Assembly: GCF_020360975.1 (NCBI RefSeq)
Contig: NW_025408675.1
Location: 2,728,001-2,792,000, forward strand
Source of the DNA: Hirsutella rhossiliensis
Lineage: Eukaryota > Ascomycota > Sordariomycetes > Hypocreales > Ophiocordycipitaceae
Reading direction: 5' to 3'
Length of the DNA stretch: 64,000 nucleotides
Below, piece by piece: positions 45,717 through 57,819 of this stretch (positions are counted from its first letter, which is position 1; each line of letters begins with the position of its first letter). The notes beneath the pieces are model-generated. The model searched no databases and was not told where the DNA came from. It saw only the letters and a program-made list of their open reading frames with translations. Made by a program: the position numbers and the translations under genes.

Positions 45717-46587
45717 GTCGGCGCACGCTCGAGAAGATGCGCGGCCTCTTCGGCAGCACGACTTGGGCACGCTCCCCCACGTTATTCACTCTCGTCGCGT
45801 TATGCAGAGGATGAACTCTGGCATCGCAATCTTCTTTTTTCTATGTATCGAATTCGCCTCTTGTCTTGCCTGCTTCTTGCCCATACCTAGCGAGGAGGAA
45901 TTTGTCAATTCTCGTCCCATCTCCAGCCACGTGCGCATCGAGGTTTTTGAGTTTCAAAGACTATTGTTTGATCATCTTGACACGACGCAAGATTTTTCAC
46001 CTTTTTTTTCCCTCTTCGTCCAGCATTTTGATGGTATACCGAGGCGTGGACGGGGGGCAGCAGCAGCAGCCGCGTGTGGCCGATGAGGTGGCAACGGAAC
46101 AAACACTCTTGGCGGAGAGGCAAAAAAGGGGAGCAGGACGGAAGGGAAAGCATTGTCGGTAATCCTTTTTGTATGACTACATGATTCTAGCCCTATACCA
46201 AAGCAGCAGTGGGCGCCTTTCACGCGGCTGCCTTCCTCTTGATCCCCATTGCCGCACCGATGGTGGAGGTGATGCGAGTTGTCGAGGCGTGCATGGATAG
46301 ACTCGCGACATTACGTACAGTGCTGCACAACCGGGCTTTGACCGTGGTTGTGAGTAACCCTTTTGTACTTTTTTTGATTCGTCTTTTTACTTCTTCGGAT
46401 AGAACATGGTGCGACGCTGTATGCCTGCGCGCTCGAGTCTCCCCCCCCTGACGTGGAGGAGACCTTGGCCCATGGCAAGTCGTCTCTTGCCTCAACCCTC
46501 CCAACGCTACTTGTATAAGAATGAGCTCAGCCCGGATCGGACACATAAAGAGGATACAAAAAGTAATGGTACATGACGCCATGGCCG
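45717..46587. other. Convergent intergenic region
   Basis: 871 bp between the SYP1 and TAM41 stops. T-rich and CT-rich patches fit 3' untranslated sequence. Small ORFs are unsupported. Confidence 0.5.
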
Positions 46588-48311
46588 TTAGTCCGACTTG
46601 TTGCTGCTGCTGTCGTGCCCGGCTTTGCCCTTGGCCGCCTGTCTGCTGCGACCCTTGCGCCACTTTGCAAACTTATCGCCGAGGTAGCGCATGCTGCGCC
46701 GCCAGCCGCCCATGAGCAGGCCCTTTGCGCTCTGGGCGGTGCTGGGCCAGTTGACCGTCTGCTTGATGACCTGGCGGACGATGCGCTTGAGCTGCTGGGG
46801 GTCGTCGGCGGCGATGCGGCGCTCGAACTGGCCGCCCTGACGACGGCGGATGATGGCCCTGTCGCCGGGACCGGCGGCGTCGCAGTCCTCGGAGTCTGCC
46901 TCGTCTATCATGCGGCGAAAGTCGTCGTTGGGCATGGCGAGCTTCTTCTGGTACTGAAAGTAGAGGCGCGAGCGAAAGTGCTTGGGCAGGCGGCGGACCA
47001 TGTTGCCGCGCTTGCGGGGGTCCATGTCCTGGGCGAGGGCGCTGTCGGCGGCGGGATCGAGGATCCAGTCGTCGTCGTCGAGGCGGACGGGGTGGGCGTA
47101 GGCGACGTTGGGCAGCGTCTTGACGAGGGGCGCGTAGAGGCGGCGGAAGTGGACGACGTTGTGGCTGACAATGTTGTTGATCTTAGACTTGTCCTCGGTG
47201 GGGAGTGCCATGCGCGGGTCGCCGAGATAGCTGAGGCCGGCAATGGTGCTGTAGAGGTCCGTCTCGGAGAAGCGCGGGGGCAGCAGGAGGAGGGCGGTGC
47301 GGAGGGCGGCGATGAGGTTGTGCTGGTTGGCGAGGCGGACCTGGGGGTGGTCGCGCAAGATCTTGACGGGCTTGTGCAGGCGGCCGGCGAGGTAGAGGTT
47401 GTCCCAGGTGGACAGGTCGTTGACGAGGTTATCGATGCTGGTGACGCCGTACTTGATGAGCATGCCGTCCATTTCGACGTAGGGGTTGAAGTAGACGCCG
47501 GCACCCCAGCGCTGGACGCGCGAGACGAAGCCGGAGCCGAGCGAGGCAACGGCCGAGTAGTGGGCGCGGTGCTGCTTCATGTTGATCGAGTGCCAGTGCT
47601 GGGTGTGGCTGACGCCGAAGATGAAGTCGATCATCTTGGGGGAGCCGCGCTGGGAGCGGACGAGGGCGTCGGGCGGGCGCGGGTGGACGGCGCGGAAATC
47701 GGCCTCTGTGATGCTACGGCTGCCGCTGTCCTGGGGGAAGACGCCGGAGCCGTAGGCGAAGCAGTAGACGATGGGCGCGTTGAACTGGCGCAGCATGATG
47801 CGCAGGGCCTCCTTGAGCTCGTAGTTGATGATCATGTGTTGGTTGATGCCGAAGAGGCGGTGGGGGAGGTCCTCGAACGACTTGATTGCAAAGTCGACCG
47901 AGTCCTCCCAGTCGTGGCCAAAGGGGTTGGCGTTTTTGTTGTCGCTGCCCGTGGCGCCGGAGTCGCTGGAAGTGGTTGAAGGGGGAGACGGCGAGGAGGA
48001 AGATGCCGCGTCCGAGGGAGGAGACGAGCCATCAGACTTGTCGCGGGAATCGCGCGACGACGTGGACTGACATCTCATCCCATGCCAGGGAGTTATTAAC
48101 AGCCTTGGCCGCCGGGGACGGTCGAGGGCTGTGCGGAGGCATCGGAGACGCGGGGGGCCGAGTCGGGCGGCCCGAGGCGCCACGGCCGAGGCTATCGCGG
48201 GAGCTGCCGCCTGCAATTGCCACCACACGACGCGGTCAGCCGGGACACGTCTCTCCAAGAGATACAGTGTTTCAAGAGCCCTACCGTGAGGCGGAGCTCG
48301 AGGACGGCCAT
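46588..48311 (-). CDS. TAM41: Mitochondrial CDP-diacylglycerol synthase Tam41
   Basis: A 27-nt first exon (48311-48285) encodes MAVLELRLT and joins 48210-46588 across a 74-nt intron (GTAGGG donor, GCTGAC branch, TTGCAG acceptor); about 549 residues. I chose this because the main frame has no ATG until residue 61, yet its start (VAPRAARLGPPRLRCLRTAL) is a clear basic mitochondrial leader. Family marks are YCFAYGSGVFPQ (nucleotidyltransferase-like GS motif), MIDFIFGVSHTQHWHSINM, GAGVYFNPYVEMDGMLIKYGV and TWDNLYLAGRLHKPV. By family it makes CDP-diacylglycerol from phosphatidic acid and CTP on the matrix face of the inner membrane, feeding cardiolipin synthesis. The C-terminus is extended with basic residues. 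The 468-codon antisense ORF is a shadow. Confidence 0.94.
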
Positions 48312-49177
48312 TGCGCCTGGGAGCTATATCTCGGGAGGTATCGCGTCTTCGAGGCCGGATTTTCCCGGGAGCACAGCGCGGGAGAGTCTGGAGGCTTTAT
48401 GGGAGAGGGCGTCTGTCTGAGGCTCGCAGGACGCGTCGAGGGCCGGCTATATGAGCGGCGAGGCTTCCATGCAGCGACGTGTGGGGGGTCCGGGACGGCG
48501 GCGGCGGCGGCGGCGGGAGGAGAGCGATGAGCTGTTTGCACCGCAGGGTATGGGGGTAGACGCTTCGGAGCTGCTTAGTCGGTGTCGCTCGCTTCGGGGA
48601 TACAGGTTATGTCTTGTCGCTCCTCCGCGGGGGTGCAAGGATAGTCAATGTCGGGGGGGGGGGGTTGATGGATGAGGAGCTTTGGGACAGCTCGAGAGGG
48701 ATGCTGCGAGTGGGGTCATACATACGGTCGCGCTATTTTACGGGGCTTTCAGCCGTTTCGACTCGACATATTGAACGTCTAGCGGTTCGGAATAATAAAT
48801 GAGATTTGATCAATTAACGGGCCTGCAAAGCTTTGGGGTCAACCATGGCCGCCTGGGGCAGCTTGCAATCATCTCGAGGCGCTGCGGCCGAGCAAGTGAG
48901 CTGTCACGGGCCGAGGCCAATCCATCGTCATGTGAATATCGGCATATTCTACCCTATAGCGTGCAAAACAGACAACTGAAAAGAAAATATGACGTTTGCA
49001 TATAAACCATTTCTTTTGTAGCTGTTACTTTTCAATTGGCCCAATGCCTCGTCGTCGTCTGGTATGCGGGAGGACGGCATCACGTGACTGTCCTACCCAC
49101 TCGTTATCGCGAGCCTCAACCAAGGCAAACCAGAGCATCTCTCGAGACGCGTCGCCAAGCCCAATCCTCCCCTCAGC
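48312..49177. other. Divergent promoter, TAM41 and MAD1
   Basis: 866 bp. Contains a G10-11 run at 48653-48664 and an AT-richer patch at 48720-49020. No gene credited. Confidence 0.5.
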
Positions 49178-51568
49178 ATGCGGAGCAGCACGCCGCACGA
49201 GGGGGATCGCAACGCGCCTCCCCGGGGCCGAAGCAGCTCCATCTCCTCTAGAATGCGCGCCAGCTCCTCGGCCCTGCCGCGACCCCAGAGCAGTCTGCGC
49301 GAGTCTCGAGTAAGTTAACAAACACTTGTCCGCACCGCGCACCGTCCTAACCAGCAGGCTCTGACGCAGATCTCATCCTTTCGCGCCACGCAGCCGACGT
49401 ACAACCTCATCACCGGCGCAGATGCCGCCGACACGCGGCCCTCGTCGCGCCAGAGCTACGTCGCAGACTCCCTGCGCCCGGGCTCGCGCGAGAGCTCAAA
49501 GGAGAACATGGCGCCCCTCGACGCTGACGAGTACGAAAAGTACAGAAAGGAGATTGAGACGCTCAAGGCCGAGATTGGCACCCTGCAGTACCGCATGCAG
49601 ACGGCCGAGCAGGAAAAGGAAATCGCCCTCTCCCAGCAGAGCAACAAGCTGGAGCAGGCCCGGCGCCGCGAGCAAGACGAGGCACAGCAGAGACAGGCTG
49701 CCGAGGCTGAAAGGGCCAAGGCGGCGGACCTCATCGAGTCCGTCAAGAAGGAAATGGACGCGCTGAAAGAGACCGCCGAGACGGATCAGAGAGCGCTCGA
49801 GCACAGGGCCCGCGAAGCCCGCGACGAGGCGACCCTCTTGCAGGAGCAGCTCGACGACTTGTCCGCCGCCAAGGACGAAGCTGCCCGCATGGCGGAAAAG
49901 AAGATGAAGGACATGCAGATGCAGCTCGCCGCCTGCCAAAACTCAATCCACGAACTGGGACAGGAGAGTCAAGAGGCGGACAAGGCGCTCCAGCAGACCC
50001 TGGCCCAGGTCGCTGAAAGGGATAACCAAATGGCCCAGTTGGAGGCTGATGTGCTTCGTCTCAAGGCCCAAAGCGGCGACGCCGAAACCATGGACATAAT
50101 CAGGCGCGAGCTGTCCGAACAGGTTCAGCACATTCGCGCCCTCGAGGCTACCAATCGCGATCAACTATCAGAACTCAAACAGCTCAGAGCCATCAACAAG
50201 GCCGTCCAGGTCGTCGAGGAGGAAAAGAGGTCGCTCCAGCGACGGTTGGAGGCGGCCGAGGCCCTCGAGGCAGAGCTCGCCGAGGCGCGTCTGCAGCGGC
50301 AACGATTGCAGGACGAGCGCCTGGCCTGGACCTCATACCTCAGCCACGCGTCGGAGACAGGAAGCGACGAGTTTGACTCTCCCGAGGCCATGGCCCGGGC
50401 GCTGGTCCAGGAGCGGCTGACGACGGCCTCGTACGTGGAGCAACTCGGCGCTCTGCAAGCAGACATGTCTGCGCAGGAAAGCGCGATCCAGACCTTGAAG
50501 GGCGACAAGTCACAGCTCCAGAAACAGCTCGAGGGTGCCAAGGCCTCTGCCGGCGCCGCATCGACAGACAAGGCGCGGGCGCGGCTGGACCGTCAGCGCG
50601 CCCTGGCCCTCAAGGAGGTCGAGTATCTGCGTGCACAGCTCAAAGCAGTCGATGAGGAGGACCACACGATGCAGCCGAACGACTACGACGAGACACGAGC
50701 CACCAGGATCCAGGAGCTCGAGATGCTCATTGATGGTTACAAGGCCGAGGTGCAGAGCCTCCACGCCGAATTATCGGCCGCGGAGCCGTCCGCAGGCGCA
50801 CAAGTCCCACCGGTGGCCGGGACGAAGCGCCCACATTCCGCAGACGACGAAGGCGACGGCGGCGGCGGCTACCAGGAGCAGCTCGGACAGCTGACGCGTA
50901 AGAATCGAAAGATGCAAGAGGAGCTGGCGGGCTGGCAGACAAGGGTGGCAGTGCTGGAAAAGGACCTGTCGGCGAGCCGGGAGCAGCTGTCGGCGGCCAA
51001 GCAGCAGAACCAAACGCGGGTGCTGTCGCTGCGGTCGAACCCGACGTCAGACTACGAGGCCATCAAGCGCAGCACGCTCGAGGCGCTGCAGCGGGAGAAC
51101 AAGGACCTGCTGGCGACGCTGCGGTCCAAGCACGCGGACGCGTCGGTGCCGGTGATTCCGACGTCGGTGCTGGGCGCTATGGAACGGGAGATTGCGGCGG
51201 CCAAGGCGGAGACGGCGTCTGCGCAAAAGTCTGCGCGGCGGCTCAAGGAGGTGTGGGGGTCCAAGTCGCAGGAGTTCAAGGAGGCCATCTTCTCGACGCT
51301 GGGGTGGACAGTGACGTTTATCCCCAACGGCAAGATGCGCGTGGAGAGCACCTTTTCCCCCTCGCAGACGGACGAACACGAAAACTCGATTGTGTTTGAC
51401 GGGGAAAGGGGCACGATGAAGGTGGGCGGCGGGCCCAAGAGCGCGTTTGCGCAGCGCATCGGCGACCAGATTGGCTTCTGGGTGCGCGAGAAGGGCTGCA
51501 TCCCGGGGTTCCTGGCGGCGCTGACGCTCGAGTTTTACGAGGAGCACTCAAGGGCGTCGAGGGGGTGA
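49178..51568 (+). CDS. MAD1: Spindle assembly checkpoint coiled-coil protein Mad1
   Basis: Exon 1 (49178-49309) joins 49358-51568 through a 48-nt intron (GTAAGT donor, CCTAAC branch, AGCAG acceptor) to about 780 residues. A second in-frame ATG at 49253 would give 755; the choice of start is uncertain. Nearly the whole chain from residue 95 to 660 is heptad coiled coil rich in Glu, Gln, Ala and Leu. The signature RVLSLRSNPTSDYEAIKRST and the C-terminal globular domain (KEAIFSTLGWTVTFIPNGKM to LEFYEE) identify Mad1. By family it recruits Mad2 to unattached kinetochores and the nuclear pore and templates Mad2 conversion to the inhibitory form. A lysine/proline-bearing break near residue 520 (GTKRPHSADDE) fits an NLS. 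Confidence 0.95.
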
Positions 51569-52690
51569 GGGCGTCTGGGCGATTGGTTTTCTGGGCGATA
51601 TCCCGGGGCAGTGAGTCTGTCATGAGCTGTTCGTTGTTTCAAGGATACCTCTTCTTTTTGGCGACGAGCTACGTGTGTGTATGGACAAGATATAGACGGG
51701 GACTTTTGCATCTTGACGAGCGATGTTCTCCCACCATAAGCGACGGGGAAGAACAGGAGGCTTTAACAAGGGATGAAGCGCGTTGAAATGTAGTCGCTCG
51801 GCATGTGAGTGATGGGTTTATTAGTCATGGGCTGAGAGACTCTGCAACCCGCATATGACGTGAGCTCACCATACCATTTACAACTTCACACATGCCGCCT
51901 TGGCCTCCTCCTAAGGCTCCCTTTTGTCTCACTCGAACCGGCCTCCTGGTCCCGTCAACTTGAGTTAAAAAAAAAAAGGAAGAGACGGAAATGGGACCCC
52001 CCACCGGCGCAACAGCGGCCCCCCTTGCCCGGCAAGCACCGTCCACCGTCCCGGACAACAGGAGCCCACCGCCGCCGTACAGTGCGTCGACTACACATCC
52101 CGTCTTCTTCACCGAGAGGCTGCAGCTGGTGCCGCCGTCGCCGCCGGGTGCGGTGATGCGCGCAGAGGCGGCGACGACGACGACGAGTCCTGTGGCGAGG
52201 GGTTACGTCTATCAGTGGAGGACGGCCGGCGGGTCCAGGCTGTGAGGAGAGGGCGCAGGGTGACGACCTGAGGGTGAGGGAGGGCTGTGATTGAGCTGTG
52301 CATTTCGTCATGGCTCGGGGGGGCTTTGCCGAGGCCTTGTTGCGGGACAATGGACGGGCTGGAGCGCGTTGGCTAATTGGCCATGAGAGTGCCGCGATTC
52401 ACCAATCATTGCATGCGGCACAGCACGCACCGGACGAGCAAGAGACCAAGAGGAGAGTCAGACGGAAATAGAAGACAATTCAACGCCTGCCGTCACACCA
52501 TGCCCAAAAACCGAATTAGCTGTAATCGCAGTCTCTTGTATAGCCCGTCCATCATTTCCTTCTCCTGTGAATAGCCAATTGTACTAAAAAGAAGAAGCGG
52601 TATTGTTCGAGTGTGTGCACTCTGGACGGCCAGCCGCCCGCTCGCGGCCCCCTGTTTGTCCTTTCTTTTCCAACGCCACGCACTGAACCA
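51569..52690. other. Convergent intergenic region (1.1 kb)
   Basis: Between the MAD1 and R-SNARE stops. It holds an A-run (51966-51976) followed by the doubtful small ORF at 51991. The rest shows nothing definite. Confidence 0.5.
51991..52245 (+). CDS. Doubtful small Pro-rich ORF (84 aa)
   Basis: An open frame of 84 residues starting MGPPTGATAAP and containing a PPPPYS (PY-type) motif and the more ordered tail VARGYVYQWRTAGG. Its composition is compatible with a short unstructured protein, and it sits alone in a 1.1-kb gap. There is no homology claim, no intron and no clear promoter, so it may be chance. Confidence 0.22.
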   Translation: MGPPTGATAAPLARQAPSTVPDNRSPPPPYSASTTHPVFFTERLQLVPPSPPGAVMRAEAATTTTSPVARGYVYQWRTAGGSRL

Positions 52691-53483
52691 TCAAGATCCA
52701 CCCTTGGCGGCAAGGACAATGACCACGACAATGAGAATGATGACGAGGGCGAGCAGGGCCATGAGCTTGACGTTCTTCCACCACATCTGGCGCTTGAGGC
52801 CGCGGCTCCGGACGCGGAACTCGCGGGCGCTGCCGCCCAGGCGGTCCGTCTTGTCGACGAGCAGGTCGACGCGCTCGCCGCGCTCGAGCAGGCTCTCAAT
52901 GTTGCGCGTCATGATTCCGCGGACGTCATCAATCTCGCGCTTGGCGTTGCCAATGGCGTCGTCGCGGCCGCCCGTCGTGGACCCGTACTCGACCATGAGG
53001 CTCTTGAGCTCGGCGTTGAAGGACCCGGCGCCGTAGTTGGGCATGTCGGCAAAGTCGCCGCTCTCGGGGAAGTGCTCGAAGAAACGCCGGCGGATCTCGA
53101 CGAGGTAGCCAAACGGTACGCGGCGGCCGAGCGAGGCGTCGGCGATGACGAGGAAGGTGAGGCCGCCGGCGGCTGGGTGGCCCGGGTGCTCCGAGGGGGA
53201 CTCGGCGACGTAGTGGATCTGGTGCTGGCCGTGTGTGTACGTCAACTTTTGCGGCGAGGCATGCTCGATCTTGGGCAGGATGAGCGAGGCGAGCGATGAG
53301 GCTTGCGACGAGGCCGACGTGGTGCATTCTGAGAGTATCGTCGTCTTGTGCGCGATGCAGGAGCTGGGACATGCGGTGAGTCGAGCGGCTCGAGCGAAGC
53401 AGCAGGGTGCCCACGGCGAGGAAAGCTGGAAGACGGCGAACTTACTATAGGAGGGGCGTGGCCGGCGTGGATGACGACGCCAT
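52691..53483 (-). CDS. Longin-domain R-SNARE (VAMP7-like)
   Basis: Exon 1 (53483-53446) gives MASSSTPATPLL and joins 53363-52691 across an 82-nt intron (GTAAGT donor, TCCCAG acceptor), reading LLYSCIAHKTTILSE; about 236 residues. The N-terminal 130 residues are a longin domain (YSCIAHKTTIL, FLVIADASLGRRVPFGYL, FNAELKSLMVEY). An R-SNARE helix follows with the zero-layer Arg in LLERGERVDLLVDKTD and a C-terminal membrane anchor LMALLALVIILIVVVIVLAA. By family, VAMP7-type SNAREs drive fusion with vacuoles or late endosomes or in exocytosis; in yeast the closest functional counterpart is Nyv1. It is too long, and has a TM segment in place of a CAAX box, to be Ykt6. The start was set by splice signals; the unspliced frame lacks an ATG. 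Confidence 0.9.
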
Positions 53484-54066
53484 TGTGGGCAGTTTGCGTG
53501 ACTCGTCGTCGGCGGTCACTTGGAAAAGGGCTCTCGCGGGCTGGATTCGGTGGTGGACAGCAGGCGAGACGGCGAGGGAGAGGCGATGCTTGGAAGCTCA
53601 AGGGAGACTCGGAGAGAAGTGCGCGCGCAAGAGGGAGCTTTGGGTTTCGCAGGGGGTATCGATGCCGTCACAATGGTTGGCTGGATGAAGTTGTTTGGAA
53701 GAGGAAGAGAAGAAGGAAGTACCTGACGCCACAAAACGTCACCATGCCGTTCTGGAGATGTGTGGCGCGCAGGCTGTGCGTGAATGGTACAAGACAGAAG
53801 TATCCGTACAGAGTACATCTCTCAATGTCAGTAGGACGGGTCATCACGTGACAGCGTGTTTTTTCACCCGTCGCCAGCTTCATCAACTGAATAAAAAAGC
53901 ATCGGAATAAGAGACCTCACTAAGGCCCAAATCGGGAACTGGCAACAAGACGGGTTTTCTACCCTCTAAACTTCAAACCGTCTAGACTTTGCACTTATTC
54001 CTCACTCCCTCCCTTGGCCTTTGGCGAGCAAAAAAGCATGCTCATATCCTGCACAAGGCCGCGGCC
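53484..54066. other. Divergent promoter, R-SNARE and SUV3
   Basis: 583 bp shared upstream region, with AT-rich patches around 53860-53990. No gene. Confidence 0.5.
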
Positions 54067-56515
54067 ATGAATCGTCCGGCCCGAGCTGTGTCTTGGAGAG
54101 TCGCGCCTCCGCAGACCTGCCGTCGCTCGCTGTCCACGACTCCCCAGCTTTCTCGCAATCCGTCCAAGAAAAAGGGCCGGGACCCCTTGAGGGCTCTTCA
54201 CCGCATAAAGGCCCGGTTCGGGTCAGCATTAGAACCCGGGCTGGGCAGTGACGCTGCCTCTCAAGCCGCCTCCCAAGTTGCCTCGCAAGATGCCTCCCGA
54301 GCCGCCCCTGTGAGCCGTCACCAATATGTCTTGACATCAGCCCTCGTCAAAGTAAACAAACACTCATGGGACTGGAACTGACACGCTCCAGCAGGTCAGA
54401 AAGGCACCCAAAACCGCGCAAGAGCAGCTCTTCAGCAGGCAGCGCAGGCAATTCCATGACATCTTCCAGTCCACAGTGCGCTCCCACTTCCAGTCTGTCC
54501 TCAGTCACCTCAAGTCTTTGCAGTCGTCGGACGAGGGCGTTGGTCAAGATGAGCTTAGCAAGCATGCCAGATCCTTTACCAAGGAGTTGGACAAGTCGTT
54601 TCGGCTGGCAGAGCAAAACATCACAAAGTTCGACCTCAACCCCTTGTACTCCAGGCTTAGGGATGCTTTTTACAACGCCGAACCTGGCGCCCTCAAGAAG
54701 CAGGTCCACTTCGCCTTCACGACGCACATTGCCGCAACTCGCTTCACCCCTGAGATTCAGGAGACGATGAAGCGGCTGCTCGACATGCGATTCCCCCACG
54801 AATGGTTCCCGGCCACGAGGGCCATGCAGCGAACCATACACGTCCATGTCGGGCCCACCAACTCGGGCAAGACGTACAATGCCCTCAAGGCCCTGGAAAA
54901 CGCAAAGAGCGGCGTCTACGCCGGCCCGCTTCGCCTGCTGGCCACCGAGGTCTACCAGCGCCTCAGTGCAAAGGGCCACGCCTGCTCGCTCGTCACGGGA
55001 GAGGAGGTGCGCATTCCCGACGACACCGACACGTACTTTGCCAGCTGCACGGTGGAAATGACTCCGCTCAACACGCGATACGACGTCGCCGTCATTGACG
55101 AGATCCAGATGATTGCCGACGACGAGCGCGGAAACGCCTGGTCCACTGCCTTCCTGGGCGTGCAGGCAAAGGAGGTGCATCTCTGCGGCGAGGAGCGTAC
55201 CGTTCCCCTGATCCAGGCGCTGTGCGCTGGCATCGGCGACAAGTGCATCATCTATCACTACCAACGCCTCAGCCCCCTCGAAACCATGCAAAGCTCCATC
55301 GACAACGACTTTAGCAAGCTGAAAAAGGGCGACGCCGTTGTGTCCTTTAGCCGGGTGGCAATCCACGCCCTCAAGAAGAAGATTGAGGAATGGACGGGCC
55401 GGAGGTGCGCCATCATCTATGGCAATCTGCCGCCCGAGGTGCGCGTTCAGCAGGCGGCCTTGTTTAACGATCCCAACAACGACTACGATTACGTCGTCGC
55501 GAGCGACGCCATCGGCATGGGCCTCAACCTGGAGATTCGGCGCGTCATCTTTGAGACGATTGTCAAGTTTGACGGCCGCCAGCGTCGGAGGCTCTATTTT
55601 CCCGAGATCAAGCAAATCGGCGGCAGGGCTGGGCGGTACCGGACGGCAGCTAGTGACACGGTGGCAGCCTGGGGTGCGGCAGAGCCGGAAAAGCTGGGGC
55701 TGGTGACGACGTTGGAGTCATCGGACCTGCGAGTCGTCCACCAGGCCTTCAATATGCGCGTCGAAAACATCAGAAAGGCCTCCATCTACCCTGCCGCAGG
55801 GATAATAGAGCGGTTCGCGTCCTTTTTCCCGCCTGGCACGCCCCTTTCCTATATCTTGCTTCGCATCAAGGCAATGGCGAGAGTCGGACCGCGATATCAA
55901 CTCGACATTTCCAAGACGATTCTCGAAATTGCAGACGTTCTGCAGCACCTCCCACTCAGCATTTACGACAGGTTGACGTTCTGCTTCTTGCCCGTGGCGC
56001 TTCGTGTACCCGAGAGCAGGGGCTGTCTCATAGCGCTGGCCCAGGTTGTGGCGGAGAACTCGGCGGGAGACCTACTCAACATCAAGGAAATACCACTCGA
56101 GTACCTGGACCTGAAACTCGAGGACTTTCAGGGGGCAGTGTACGAGAACAGCCCACTGGCGTACCTGGCCAAGTTGGAAGCGCTGCATGTCACCATCAAC
56201 CAGTACCTGTGGCTCTCTTTCCGCTACGCGGGCGTGTTCCGGAGCCAGACGATGGCGCTTCATGTGCGGTCCCTGGTGGAAAAGCGGCTGGTGGATGCTC
56301 TGGAGCGCATGAATTTTGCCAAGGGCGAGCTCGAGAGCAGACGGCGCAGCAAGAGGATGGCTGCAATCCCATATGATTCGAGACTGGACGAGATGGACGC
56401 CAAGGAACCAGAAGAGGAGTGGGAGCCGGTGGAGAGCCAAGGCACTCGCCCTTGGCAAGGGACGCCGAAGGAAGAAGGTGTGCGAGTGCGGCCGCGGAGT
56501 GTGGCTGGAGGCTAG
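54067..56515 (+). CDS. SUV3: Mitochondrial ATP-dependent RNA helicase Suv3
   Basis: Exon 1 (54067-54351) joins 54395-56515 over a 43-nt intron (GTAAAC donor, CTGAC branch) to about 801 residues. The acceptor is an AGCAG tandem, so one extra Gln is possible. The start MNRPARAVSWRVAPPQTCRRS is a mitochondrial presequence. Helicase motifs are GPTNSGKT (I, about residue 247), DEIQ (II, about 330), VSFSRVAIHALKK, ASDAIGMGLNL and QIGGRAGRY (VI, about 501); the C-terminus has the Suv3 domain. By family it is the helicase of the mitochondrial RNA degradosome with an RNase (Dss1 in yeast). An Ala/Ser/Gln repeat (AASQ x3) follows the leader at about residues 63-80. The antisense 422-codon ORF is a shadow. 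Confidence 0.95.
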
Positions 56516-57819
56516 ACGTTGGGTCGAGCTGGCGACGGCTAGATGGAGGCGGACATGTACGCTGGGGAAACTGGGAGGCACTATGCCAGGAGCTGGATGA
56601 CTGGACAAAAGCAAGTCGCTCGGAAATGGGGCGCAAGACATGGCGTTTCATTTTGGATGGATGGCGTTGGGCTTGGGACATTGTCGCCATCGTCGCCGTC
56701 GACTGACTGTGCATGAACGGGCTCTGTGCCCGTCTCGGAACGCTACTCTTTTTGCATCACAAGCATGAAGCATACTTGTACAGTACCTGGGGCTGCTGCT
56801 ATAAAGGGGAAACACGAACCAGCTGGAACAAAGGTTGATCTTTGTCATTGATGGATCGTTATTTGTTCGACGGGCCTTTTGGAGACGAGCAGCACGCATC
56901 CCTTTGGCATTAGAGGAGGGATCACAAGACGGGATTCAAAACGCAGCTAGGTTAAAGGTATATTATTTTGCCAACAAAATGCACTAGATAGAAGCGTTCT
57001 TTTCGAGTCTTTGCTAGCTGCCTGCTCGCGCTGACGGTGGTTGATTCGCCCTAAAAGAGACCCGTTACAGGAATTGATAGCTGGAATAGCCTCTTGGGAC
57101 GCCATTAGATCTTGTTGCGAATCCATACGAGTTTTGGAATTCATTATATATTTAAAAATGGCCACCCAAGGCTTTGCTAGTGCTTGCTAGGCGTGCCTGA
57201 AGGTTCATTCTGTAAGATAGGGTAATTAGATAGGTGCACACTGTGGGGCCAGGGACTTGGGGAGAGTGTTCCTCCACTGCTCCACTACCAAACGGGTGCG
57301 AAGTCGACGGCGTTGATTGGCGGCGGGGGTCGCAAGTACAGTACACATACTGCACTACCGTACAGTCGGCACTGTAAAGACTCACCCCAGGGAGGTACGA
57401 GCGGTTGCGCGGTCAAAAGGTACCGTTCCTTTCTGGATGGCCTCTTGAACCACCTTCCTCTCTCGATAGCAGCAGAGGCCGTCTGATGAACAAGGCGATT
57501 GCTCCCGACGTACCGGCTCTTTGTGCTCCTGTTGCTGCTCGCCAGCCGCCGTCGCCATCTTCCATCCGCTCCACCTCTGCGGCCCTTTGTCTCGTCTCAT
57601 CAAGCGTTGGTCTCTCGCGCCAAACCATTCAAGACGACATGCCATTTCCTTCTGACCGTCTCGCCTTCGCCGCGAGTTGAACAGCAGCTCGGCGAGCCTC
57701 GATATTCTCATTCCGCTCTCTCTCACACTTCCTCTCGGGACGTGGCAACTCGCCCACAGCTTTAAACTCACTCACTCGAGTCACTCCCTCGGTCTCGATC
57801 AACCACCACCATCACCAGA
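56516..57819. other. Intergenic region (1.3 kb)
   Basis: 3' region of SUV3 and promoter of the phosphatase gene. AT-richer around 56940-57160, with TACAGTA/GTACAGT words near 57338-57375. Pyrimidine-rich toward 57700-57800. Nothing coding. Confidence 0.5.

Noticed and set aside
46573..47979. 468-codon ORF antisense to TAM41
   Set aside because: Val/Gly/Asp-rich shadow of a well-identified gene.
54347..55615. 422-codon ORF antisense to SUV3
   Set aside because: Shadow frame over the helicase domain.
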